Below are positions 42,055-49,279 of a stretch of DNA of 64,000 nt, one piece after another. Source of the stretch: Variovorax paradoxus (GTDB lineage: Bacteria; Pseudomonadota; Gammaproteobacteria; Burkholderiales; Burkholderiaceae_C); the NCBI RefSeq assembly GCF_902712855.1, contig NZ_LR743507.1, positions 4,698,001-4,762,000 on the forward strand. The letters are read 5' to 3'. The position numbers and the translations under genes were made by a program. The notes under the pieces are model-generated. The model made no database searches. It was not told the DNA's origin and was given only the letters and a program-made list of their open reading frames with translations. The number at the start of each line of letters is the position of its first letter. Position 1 is the first letter of the stretch.

Positions 42055-44339
42055 CAGTTCTCCCGCACCTTCAGCCCCTTGATGCTGATGTGATCGTCGG
42101 CGTTGAAGATCTGCTCGCCCGTGGTTCCGAGGCTGTAGGTATGGCCGTTGAAGATGATGGTGCCGTCGGAGCGCATCGTGAACCGCGACTTGCCGACGGT
42201 CACACTGAATTCGTCGCCCGCCGTGATGTCGAAGCTCTTGCCCACGTTGACCGATTTCGACAGCCCGACCTGCTCGCCCTGCGTCAGCGCCACCGTGGTG
42301 TTCATCGCGGCACCCACCGACACCTGGTAGCCCAGCCCGATGGTCAGCGCCTTGGCCAGTCCGATGGTTTCCGCCTTGGCCATGGCAACGGTCTCGGCCT
42401 TGTTGCCGCCGATGGTCACCACGCGGTTCTCGCCGATCCGGATGGTTTCGTTCAGCCCCACGGATTCGCTGCGGTTCATGCCGATGCCGATGGTCTCGTT
42501 GAGATCCACCGTCTCGGAGCGGTTCCTGTGCACCGTGATGGTCTCGTTCAGGTCGACCGTTTCCGTGCGGTTCTTGTGGATGGTGATGGTCTCGTTGCCG
42601 TCGACGGTTTCGGTGCGGTCGTTGTGCACCGTGATGGTCTCGTCATGGTCGACCGTCTCGGTGCGGTCGTGCTTCACGTGCACGGTCTCGTCGTGGTCGA
42701 TGGTCTTGCTGCGGTCGTGGCCGACCCAGTGCGTCTCGTCGTTCTCGACCTCGATGTCCTGGTTGCGCTCGGCGTGCAGCCACAGCTGCTCGGCGCCTTT
42801 CTTGTCCTCGAAGCGCAGCGCGTTGGCATTGGCCTCGCTCGCGCCCTCGGAGCTGCGCGTGAGCAGGCCGCTCTGCGTGGCGTTGGCAGGCAGCGCCCAG
42901 GGCGGCATGTTGTCGGCGTTGTAGACGCGGCCGGTGACGATCGGACGGTCGGGGTCGCCGTGCTCGAAGTCGACGATCACCTCCTGCCCGATGCGCGGGA
43001 TCTGGATGCCGCCGAAGTTGGTGCCGGCCCACGGCGACGACACGCGCACCCAGCACGAGCTGTTCTCGTCCTTGCTGCAGTAGCGGTTCCAGTGAAAGCT
43101 GAGCTTCACCCGTCCGTATTCGTCGGTCCAGATCTCGCGGCCCGCGGGCCCGGTGACGATGGCGGTCTGCGGGCCGGTGGTGCGCGGGCGCGGCACGGCT
43201 GGCGCGCTGGCGCGGAAGGTCTTGCTCGCGGGAATCGCGTCGAAGTCGACGCGGCATTCGAACTCCTGCTGCGAGCTCGCGTCGCCGATGTCCTGAAGGC
43301 ACAGCCGCGCGCCGGTCACGAGGTACTGGCGGTTCGACTCGTTCTGCGGATGTCGCTCCAGCGTGAGCAGGCAGCCCGGCACCACCGCGCGCAGGTTGCC
43401 CGAACCGCTCGCGCGCTCGCCGTCGCTGCCGGCTTCTTCCATTCGCGTGCGTGCAAGCTGCTCGCCCTCGGACTCCACCACGTAGTCGCCCGGCCAGCCG
43501 TAGCGCTCCATGCCGCTTTGCGAGGTCTTGCGCGGCATGGCGCTCACCTGCTGCAGCCGCGCCTTGGGCCGCTTGAAGTCGAAGTCGTCGGTCACCCAGC
43601 GGCCGCTCTGCAAGGCCTCGCAGGCATTGAAGCGGTCGCAGTGCTCTTCGCGCACCGTGTCGTCGGCACCGTGAAAGGGCACCTTCTGGTACGCCGCATT
43701 GGCAAAGGGCTGGTGCGAAGCCATGTCGTCGACGATCACCAGCTTGTGGCTGCCTTCGGCATGCTCGAAGTGCCAGTACAGGCCCCACTCGTGCAGCAGC
43801 CGCGCGATGAAGTCGTGGTCGCTCTCGCCGTACTGCACCTGGAACTCGCGCGCAGGATAGCTGCGCGTGGCCTTGATCTCGTGCGCGAAGTCGTAGTCGC
43901 CGAGCACCTCGGCCACGATGTCGACGACGCTCTTGTTCTGGAAGATCCTGTAGTCGCTGGTGCGCGTGGCCAGCGTGAGCCACGGCTCGATGACCGCTTC
44001 GTAGAGCGCACGGCGGTTCTCCAGGCGCAGGAAGCGCACACGCGTGACGAGCCCGCCGATGTGCCGCTTCTCGCCGCCGGCACCGGGACGTCCATCGAGC
44101 AATACGTGCACAGTGAGCGTCTCTCCCACCAGTTGCTTGATGTCGACGTTCGCGGCCTGGCGCTCGTTGTAGCCGGCCTGCTCGGGCGTGGCGAGCGTCA
44201 CCGTGTAGAGGTACAGGCGCCCGAGCTGCTCTTCGCCCTCGATGCGTATCGGCTCCAACGCCGGCCGGCCGCCCAGCATGGGCATGGCGGCGCAAGACGC
44301 GGTCAATACGCGGACGGACCGCGCCGGGCCTGATGGCAT
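42054..44339 (-). CDS. vgrG: Type VI secretion tip protein VgrG
   Basis: A 761-residue VgrG without a toxic tail. Gp27-like fold at about 1-390 (EFQVQYGESDHDFIARLLHEWG), OB-fold near 420-500 (IWTDEYGRVKLSFHWNRY, SPWAGTNFGGIQIPRIGQE), then a needle of repeated x-R-T-E-T-V-D-x-N-E-T-I units and the end FNADDHISIKGLKVREN. ATG 44339 is set by GGGAGAG 6-8 nt upstream; a start at 44387 is possible but lacks such a site. It leads the second effector operon (DUF6484, DUF2169, thiolase-like, PAAR-like, nuclease). Confidence 0.95.
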   Translation of the reverse strand: MPSGPARSVRVLTASCAAMPMLGGRPALEPIRIEGEEQLGRLYLYTVTLATPEQAGYNERQAANVDIKQLVGETLTVHVLLDGRPGAGGEKRHIGGLVTRVRFLRLENRRALYEAVIEPWLTLATRTSDYRIFQNKSVVDIVAEVLGDYDFAHEIKATRSYPAREFQVQYGESDHDFIARLLHEWGLYWHFEHAEGSHKLVIVDDMASHQPFANAAYQKVPFHGADDTVREEHCDRFNACEALQSGRWVTDDFDFKRPKARLQQVSAMPRKTSQSGMERYGWPGDYVVESEGEQLARTRMEEAGSDGERASGSGNLRAVVPGCLLTLERHPQNESNRQYLVTGARLCLQDIGDASSQQEFECRVDFDAIPASKTFRASAPAVPRPRTTGPQTAIVTGPAGREIWTDEYGRVKLSFHWNRYCSKDENSSCWVRVSSPWAGTNFGGIQIPRIGQEVIVDFEHGDPDRPIVTGRVYNADNMPPWALPANATQSGLLTRSSEGASEANANALRFEDKKGAEQLWLHAERNQDIEVENDETHWVGHDRSKTIDHDETVHVKHDRTETVDHDETITVHNDRTETVDGNETITIHKNRTETVDLNETITVHRNRSETVDLNETIGIGMNRSESVGLNETIRIGENRVVTIGGNKAETVAMAKAETIGLAKALTIGLGYQVSVGAAMNTTVALTQGEQVGLSKSVNVGKSFDITAGDEFSVTVGKSRFTMRSDGTIIFNGHTYSLGTTGEQIFNADDHISIKGLKVREN
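42462..42725 (-). repeat. Repeated 42-bp units in the VgrG needle
   Basis: About six units of 42 bp each code for a 14-residue motif resembling x-R-(T/S)-E-T-V-D-x-(N/D)-E-T-I-x-V-H. Neighbouring units differ by scattered silent and conservative changes. Such triple beta-prism repeats form the rigid spike; the DNA similarity could allow length change by recombination. Confidence 0.8.
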
Positions 44340-44549
44340 GACACTCTCCCTACATTCGAATCGTTCGACGGAACTGCTGCGGTGCAAGCGGCGGCCTGTT
44401 CACCGGCGCTCGCGAGTCTGCGTGGACATGTTCCGCATCAACCGTGACAGATCGATTGCATTCGGACGTTCGGAGGGTGCTATTGCTTCAATTGGCGCGA
44501 TTTGGAGCGCTTCTCCGACACGCGGCGCAGGCGAACAAAACCATAAGTC

Positions 44550-45296
44550 TTAAGTCGCGCCGGCCTCCGCGAGCCATCGCGCCGCGAGCGTGGGCACGAT
44601 CTCGCCAGCCTTGCCCTGAAGAAAGGTGTAGCCGTGCGGCACCTCTTCCATGTCGAGTGCGACCAGCACCTTCTCCGCATCGCGGCTGGCGTACTGCAGG
44701 AGCGATGCGGCCGGATAGACGGTGAGCGAAGTGCCGACCACCAGCACGCGCGCGGCAGTGGCGACATGCATCTCGGCGTCGTCGAAGTGCTGCACCGCTT
44801 CGCCGAACCACACGATGTCGGGGCGCAGCTGCGTGCCATCCTCGCACAGCTGGCCCATGGCGATGGGGTCGCCGTCGATGCGGTAGCGCCTCGGGCTCGC
44901 ACCGGCCGAGCCGCGCACACAGGCGAGCTCTCCATGAAGGTGGACCACGTGGCTCGAACCTGCGCGCTCGTGCAACGCGTCGACGTTCTGCGTGACGACG
45001 ACCACCTCGTAGGCGCCCTCGAGCGATGCGATGGCGCGGTGCGCGGCATTCGGCTGCGCCTGCCACGCCTTCGCGCGCCGCTCGTTGTAGAAGGCCAGCA
45101 CCGCCTCGGGGTGCCGTTGCCACCCTGCGGGGCTCGCAAGCTCCTGCCACGAATAGGTGTTCCACAGCCCCTTCGCATCACGGAAGGTGGGCAGGCCGCT
45201 CTCGGCACTGATGCCGGAGCCGGAGAGGACGACGATCTTGCGCGGCTGCGCCTTGCCCGAAGGGCGATCCTGGTTCAGGCTCGGGATGGAAGACAT
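44550..45296 (-). CDS. SIR2 family NAD-dependent protein deacylase (zinc-less type)
   Basis: A 248-residue sirtuin. The Rossmann NAD-binding motif is LSGSGISAESGLPTFRD (residues about 24-40), the catalytic block TQNVDALHERAGS ... HLHGEL has the active His, and RPDIVWFGEAV and VVGTSLTVYPAASLL follow. The usual four zinc cysteines are replaced: only one Cys follows HGEL (ACVRGS), with no paired CxxC. This resembles the bacterial group that manages without structural zinc. It sits downstream of the tRNA array and upstream of the T6SS operon on the same strand, with a 210-bp gap to vgrG. Confidence 0.9.
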   Translation of the reverse strand: MSSIPSLNQDRPSGKAQPRKIVVLSGSGISAESGLPTFRDAKGLWNTYSWQELASPAGWQRHPEAVLAFYNERRAKAWQAQPNAAHRAIASLEGAYEVVVVTQNVDALHERAGSSHVVHLHGELACVRGSAGASPRRYRIDGDPIAMGQLCEDGTQLRPDIVWFGEAVQHFDDAEMHVATAARVLVVGTSLTVYPAASLLQYASRDAEKVLVALDMEEVPHGYTFLQGKAGEIVPTLAARWLAEAGAT

Positions 45297-45338
45297 GGCG
45301 GGCGACTGTAGGCCAGGCCGTCGGGCCCGGCGGTTGCA

Positions 45339-45424
45339 TGGTCTCTCCAGTCCGACTCGAACGGACACTGCCCGAAGGCTCCAGGGTTTGAGGCTGGCGC
45401 GTCTGCCGATTCCGCCATGGAGAG
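45339..45424 (-). tRNA. tRNA-Leu(CAA)
   Basis: An 86-nt tRNA with encoded CCA. The acceptor CTCTCCA/TGGAGAG is fully paired, A73, T-arm GTCCG-TTCGAGT-CGGAC, and a long variable arm as expected for Leu. The anticodon loop CTCAAAC gives CAA (reads UUG); the closing pair 31-39 is C-C, which is unusual. It is the last member of a seven-tRNA array. Confidence 0.85.
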
Positions 45425-45441
45425 AAAGGAAAGGAAATCGA

Positions 45442-45515
45442 TGGAGGCGCGGCCCGGAGTCGAACCGGGATGGGCGGATTTGTAATCCGCTGCATGGCCG
45501 CTTTGCTACCGCGCC
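45442..45515 (-). tRNA. tRNA-Cys scaffold with anticodon ACA
   Basis: A 74-nt tRNA with encoded CCA. Acceptor GGCGCGG/CCGCGCC, U73, a D-arm with GCAAAGCGG and T-arm CCGG-TTCGACT-CCGG all look like tRNA-Cys. The anticodon stem GCGGA/TCCGC closes a loop TTACAAA, so the anticodon is ACA rather than GCA. ACA still reads the Cys codon UGU, but A34 is very rare in bacteria outside tRNA-Arg(ACG). Confidence 0.8.
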
Positions 45516-45533
45516 GCGATGAGGTTGAAGAAA

Positions 45534-45617
45534 TGGTGGATCGTCTTCGAGTCGAACGAAGTATTCCGAAGAGGCGGGGTTACAGCCCGCTGCAGTCGCC
45601 AGTGCTGCTCACGATCC
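45534..45617 (-). tRNA. tRNA-Tyr(GUA), atypical
   Basis: An 84-nt tRNA with encoded CCA. Acceptor GGATCGT/ACGATCC, A73, anticodon stem GCGGG/CCCGC with loop CTGTAAC (GUA), T-arm CTTCG-TTCGACT-CGAAG and an extended variable region as in class II tRNA-Tyr. The D-arm (GAGCAGCACTGGCGACTGC) departs from the normal bacterial Tyr pattern. Confidence 0.8.
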
Positions 45618-45628
45618 ATCCTGAAAAC

Positions 45629-45702
45629 TGGCAGGCCCTCAAGGATTCGAACCTCGGATGCCGGGATCAGAACCCAGTGCCTTACCACTTGGCGAAGGGC
45701 CA
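45629..45702 (-). tRNA. tRNA-Gln(CUG)
   Basis: A 74-nt tRNA with encoded CCA. The acceptor begins TGGCCCT and pairs with AGGGCC, leaving a U1-U72 mismatch; G73. The anticodon loop TTCTGAT gives CUG (reads CAG). The D-arm TCGCCAAGTGGTAAGGCA and T-arm are typical of Gln. The weak 1-72 pair is compatible with Gln identity. Confidence 0.85.
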
Positions 45703-45724
45703 GCAAAACGAAAGACAAGAACGT

Positions 45725-45800
45725 TGGCGCGCGCGGAAGGATTCGAACCTTCAACCGTTGGGTTTGGAGTCCAGTGCTCTGCCAGTTGAGCTACACACGC
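45725..45800 (-). tRNA. tRNA-Trp(CCA), imperfect anticodon stem
   Basis: A 76-nt tRNA with encoded CCA. Acceptor GCGTGTG/CGCGCGC (two G-U pairs), G73 as expected for Trp, D-arm TAGCTCAACTGGCAGAGCA, anticodon loop CTCCAAA (CCA, reads UGG). The anticodon stem CTGGA/CCCAA has mismatches at both ends (27-43 and 31-39), so only three central pairs remain. Confidence 0.82.
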
Positions 45801-45814
45801 TTGAATCGGGACCA

Positions 45815-45892
45815 TGGTCTGGGTGGCAGGATTTGAACCTGCAGCCTCCTGCTTCCAAGGCAGGCCGTCTACCGGATTGACAGTACACCCAG
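45815..45892 (-). tRNA. tRNA-Pro(UGG)
   Basis: A 78-nt tRNA with encoded CCA. Acceptor CTGGGTG/CACCCAG, A73, anticodon stem CCTGC/GCAGG with loop CTTGGAA (UGG, reads CCA), T-arm GCAGG-TTCAAAT-CCTGC. Each stem is well paired, although the D-loop is not that of a housekeeping tRNA-Pro. Confidence 0.82.
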
Positions 45893-45916
45893 AGATAAAA
45901 AAAGCCGTTCGTTGTT

Positions 45917-45993
45917 TGGTGCCCCGGGGGAGATTCGAACTCCCAGAATTCCGCTTCTAAGGCGGACACGTCTACCAGTTGCGTCACCAGGGC
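45917..45993 (-). tRNA. tRNA with Leu(UAG) anticodon but a short variable arm
   Basis: A 77-nt tRNA with encoded CCA. Acceptor GCCCTGG/CCGGGGC (one U-G pair), A73, anticodon stem TCCGC/GCGGA, loop CTTAGAA (UAG, reads CUA), T-arm GGGAG-TTCGAAT-CTCCC. The variable region is only five bases, whereas bacterial tRNA-Leu normally has a long arm. It is the first member of the array in the direction of transcription. Confidence 0.8.
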
Positions 45994-46023
45994 TGGATAT
46001 GGATGAGTGGTGCGAAGTGAAAA

Positions 46024-46059
46024 CAAAAAGGCCCGGAACCTTGCGGTGTCCGGGCCTCT
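46024..46059 (-). terminator. Rho-independent terminator, minus strand
   Basis: On the minus strand a stem of AGGCCCGGA and TCCGGGCCT is followed by TTTTTG. It ends transcription arriving from higher coordinates, that is from the small gene at 46086-46262, and insulates the tRNA array, which must then have its own promoter in 45994-46023 or be read through. Confidence 0.85.
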
Positions 46060-46085
46060 GCTGAAAGAGTTTGGGAGCTGTGCGC

Positions 46086-46262
46086 CTACGCGCTGCCTCC
46101 ACCCGGTTGCACCTGATGCTGAACGTCGCATGCCAACGGATTGGCCTGCAGTTGGGGCATCGGGCACGGATACTGATCGAGCTGCCACGCAGACAGCGCG
46201 CACGCGAGCACCTGGCCCGATGCGGGGCGGAGGGTGTGGAGGCGGATGACTGCGGTGTTCAC
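46086..46262 (-). CDS. Small hypothetical protein (58 residues)
   Basis: A 58-residue reading frame starting GTG 46262 after AGGACATCCA, ending TAG 46086, and followed 27 bp later by a strong terminator. It begins MNTAVIRLHTLRPASG, has a short hydrophobic patch (QVLACALSAW) and a Pro/Gln-rich tail ending GGGSA. Third codon positions are mostly G or C, as in the real genes of this window, supporting translation. No family is recognised. The upstream palindrome at 46340 lies in its promoter region as well as that of the divergent DUF2314 gene. Confidence 0.45.
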   Translation of the reverse strand: MNTAVIRLHTLRPASGQVLACALSAWQLDQYPCPMPQLQANPLACDVQHQVQPGGGSA

Positions 46263-46339
46263 TGGATGTCCTGTTGCGTTGCCTGGGTTGCTTGTCTGCT
46301 TGAATCGGTTGGCGGCCTGAACCGCGAGTGAGGCGTACT

Positions 46340-46354
46340 GTAAATAGTGTTTAC
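46340..46354. promoter_or_regulatory. Palindrome GTAAA-N5-TTTAC, candidate operator
   Basis: GTAAATAGTGTTTAC is a near-perfect dyad in the divergent region before the DUF2314 gene (start 46447) and the small minus-strand gene. The GTAAAC-type half site and 15-bp span resemble TetR-family operators. No regulator gene adjoins it. Confidence 0.45.
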
Positions 46355-46446
46355 TGGAACGTCAACAACCTTGGCCAACTTTTTTTCAGCGTGTCTTTCA
46401 CGGCAACGAGAATGCGCGCATCCGCAGCATCGAACACGTTCACACC

Positions 46447-47891
46447 ATGCCCATGCCGAAGACACACATCCGTCGCATTGCAATCGCCACGCTGGCCTTC
46501 TCGTTGAGCGCCGCAGTGATCGCCGCCACACCGGCTGCGCAGCAGCAACAACAACAGGCTGTTGCGCAGAGTGCGGGCAAGGCCGTGCCCGGAACACCCG
46601 TGCCGGCAGGCTCGCCGCTGGCCGGCCCGATCCACTTCCAGTTCGCGATCTACTACGCCAAGGCGCCCACGACGGACCCCATGTCCGCACTGCACAGCAA
46701 CCTGTCGAAGCTCGGTGGAAGCCCCAAGCTGCTCGCCGTGGCGCCCACGCCTGCATCGGCCACCGAGCCCGTGGTGTTCGCGAACTGGAACACCACCACC
46801 GTGCTGCAGGACTATCGCGCGCCGAACATGGAGCAGCTGCCGCGCTTCGGCCGCGGCCTGTCGCGCGAGCAGGCCGAGGCCCTGCAGAAGGCCGATCGCG
46901 CGTTGATCCTCGACTTCGCGCATCCCGCGCAGCAATCTTCCGCGGCCATGCTGAAGGCGCTGCAACTCACGCTGCAGGTGGCGAGCGACACCGGCGGCCT
47001 GGTGTGGGACGAGGAAACGCGCGAGGTCTTCACACCGAGGAGTGGCGCAAGCGCCGCATCGATTCGTGGGCCGGCGGCGTGCCCGACATGTCCCAGCAGA
47101 CCGTCATCCACGCCTACCGCAGCGACAACCTCGTGCGTGCGATCACGCTGGGCATGTCGAAGTTCGGCCTGCCCGACGTGGTGGTGAGCGACTTCTCGTG
47201 GTCCACCAACCGGCCAATGGGCCACCTCGTGAACACCTTTGCCCAGGCCATGGCCGAAGGCGCCACGCTCGCACGCCCCGGCCAGTACGACCTGAACCTG
47301 CGCGCGCTCAGGCATGCGGCCGCGCGCGATCCGCTGCTTGCCAATCTCAAGCCCAACGCCGCCGCGGTGGCCAAACTGTCGCTGGTGAACGGCAAGTGGG
47401 AAAGCGGCGATCCGAAGAACCGGCTGTACGAGATCCGCTTCGACCGCTATCCCGGCCCCGACCGCTACGCCCAGCAATCCGCCCTGCTCACCTCGGCCTT
47501 CGGCGCCGACGAAGACTCGGTCACGCGCCTGAAGCACAACGACGAACTGCTGGCCGCCAGCAAGGCCGCCAACGCGCAGTTGCCCAAGCTGCGCGATGCC
47601 TTCGCCAAGGGCCTGCAGCCCGGCGAGTACATCCTGGTGAAGGCACCGTTCGCCACGCGCGACGGCGGCAACGAATGGATGTGGGTCGAGGTTGCGAAGT
47701 GGAGCGGCGACACCATCGAGGGCCTGCTGAAGAACGAACCGGTCGACGTGCCCGGCCTGCGCGGCGGGCAGATGGTGAAGGTGTCGCAGGCAAAGGTGTT
47801 CGACTACGTGCGCCACCACCCCGACGGCCGCGAGGAAGGCAACGAGACCACGAAGATCATCATGCGCATGCAGGGAGGCGCGAAGAAGTGA
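46447..47891 (+). pseudogene. DUF2314 exported protein, interrupted by a one-base frameshift
   Basis: The first part (MPMPKTHIRRIAIATLAFSL, signal peptide ending VIAA, then to about base 47030) reads in one frame to VWDEETREVFTP; the remainder continues in another frame from EEWRKRRIDSWAGGVPDMSQ to the stop at 47891. Adding one base near 47035 would join them into a 482-residue protein. The C-terminal domain (GEYILVKAPF ... EWMWVEVAKWSGD ... DVPGLRGGQMVKVS) fits DUF2314. Either a recent inactivating deletion or a sequence error; both halves keep good codon use. The stop overlaps the next gene as GTGA. Confidence 0.75.
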
Positions 47892-48730
47892 ACACGCCCC
47901 TGCCGATGAACCCGGTGCTGCGACGCGCCTACCTGCTGCTGGTTGCGGTCGTGGTGCTGGCCGGCTGCTGGATCGCGCCGATCGACGCGCCCGCGCGCGA
48001 GCAGGTGAACGAGGGACTCAAGCGCGCATTGACCACCTTCGCGGCGGCGCGCGCGCTCGGCGCCGTGGTGTCGGTGGCACAGGGCACACAGGTGGATGCA
48101 ACGCCGGGTGGCGTCGGCGTGAGCTTTGCACCGGGCCAGGCGCTGAAGCCGCTGAACGAACTCATCGAGCAGTTCGCCGCCATCATGCTGGCGGCGAGCG
48201 TGTCGTTCGGCATCCAGCTGATGCTGCTGAACATCGGCGCGCACCACCTCATGTCGTACCTGGTGAGCGGCGCGGCGCTGGCGTGGGTGGCTTGGCGTTG
48301 GCAGCGCGGGCGCTCGCCGCGCTGGCTGCAGTCGCTTCTGATCGGCCTGCTGCTGGTGCGCTTCGCGGTGCCGCTGGTCGCCGTCGCGAACGAAGGCATC
48401 TATCGTGCGTTCATGGCCAACGACTACCAGGCGGCGCTGTCGGGCATCGAGAAGTCGCCCACCGCCGTGGTCGATGCCACGCAGGAAGCCCCCGCAGCGC
48501 AGGAAGGCTGGAAAGACCGCATCGAGCGCTGGCTGCCGAAGCTGCCGAACCTGAAGGCGACCTACGACCAGATCCTGAAGTCGGCCTCCGACTGGGCCGA
48601 GCGCATCGTGAAGCTGATCGCACTCTTCGTGCTGCAGACCGTCGTGCTGCCGCTGGTGTTTCTGTTCGCCGCGTGGCGGCTGGCGCGCGCGGCCATCCGC
48701 GAGCCGGCGCTGCGCACCTCTTCGGCATAG
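47888..48730 (+). CDS. Multi-pass membrane protein, partner of the DUF2314 gene
   Basis: A 280-residue protein with hydrophobic segments at about residues 13-31, 100-125, 128-145, 150-175 and 235-265, and an amphipathic stretch near WKDRIERWLPKLPNLKATYD. The first segment ends VVLAGC after two arginines, resembling a lipobox, but later spans argue for an integral membrane protein. Start GTG 47888 overlaps the previous stop (GTGA) and follows GGAGG; ATG 47906 is an alternative. No named family is recognised. Coupling suggests that it acts with the DUF2314 protein in the envelope. Confidence 0.7.
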   Translation: MNTPLPMNPVLRRAYLLLVAVVVLAGCWIAPIDAPAREQVNEGLKRALTTFAAARALGAVVSVAQGTQVDATPGGVGVSFAPGQALKPLNELIEQFAAIMLAASVSFGIQLMLLNIGAHHLMSYLVSGAALAWVAWRWQRGRSPRWLQSLLIGLLLVRFAVPLVAVANEGIYRAFMANDYQAALSGIEKSPTAVVDATQEAPAAQEGWKDRIERWLPKLPNLKATYDQILKSASDWAERIVKLIALFVLQTVVLPLVFLFAAWRLARAAIREPALRTSSA

Positions 48731-48744
48731 CCGGCGCGCAGGCT

Positions 48745-49158
48745 TCACTCGCAGGGATTTCTGCCGGCCGGCGAGGTGCGCAGCCGGTTCAGGAAAGTCA
48801 GTTGCACCCTGGCGGTTTCGCTGCCCTGCGCTGCGGCGCGGTGCATCCACCGGCGCGCCTCGCAGCGATCGGCCCGCACGGCCACGCCGTAGAGCGTCGG
48901 GCCGGTGAGCAGCACCATGCCGAGCATCTCCTGCGCCTCGGCGTGGCCTTCGTCCGCAGCCTGCCTGAGAAGTTCGAGCATCGTGCGGTAGTCGCGGTCG
49001 GCCTGGGCCTCGAGCGCCATCTGGTAGCGCTGCTCGGCGTGCACATCTGCGCCGGCCGGATGCGCCGCACACAATGCGGCCACCAGGCACAGCGTGCCCG
49101 ACAGCGCGATGCGCCAGCGCAGCGACCAACTGGCGATCTGGGCGAGTTCGGATGACAT
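48745..49158 (-). CDS. Exported Sel1/TPR-like repeat protein
   Basis: A 137-residue protein. A signal-peptide-like segment (WRIALSGTLCLVAALCAAHPAG, cleaved after about residue 37) is followed by Sel1-like helical repeats: LLRQAADEGHAEAQEMLGMVLL and RRWMHRAAAQGSETARVQL. Sel1 repeats mediate protein contacts, often in the envelope. It is convergent with the membrane protein gene 14 bp away. Role unknown; two Cys remain in the mature part. Confidence 0.72.
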   Translation of the reverse strand: MSSELAQIASWSLRWRIALSGTLCLVAALCAAHPAGADVHAEQRYQMALEAQADRDYRTMLELLRQAADEGHAEAQEMLGMVLLTGPTLYGVAVRADRCEARRWMHRAAAQGSETARVQLTFLNRLRTSPAGRNPCE

Positions 49159-49279
49159 CGGCGTTCTCCACGAATGACGTGGAAGCGATGGTGCGCTGCG
49201 CGCGCGAACGAAGGAAGCTGGAATTCGCGCAGGCCGCCTCAGTCGCCGCCTGAGGCTCGCGCGTCGCCGGACCGGATTT

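Noticed and set aside
42462..42725. Regular DNA repeats suggestive of a CRISPR array
   Set aside because: The units are contiguous, in frame, and code for the VgrG beta-prism; there are no unique spacers.
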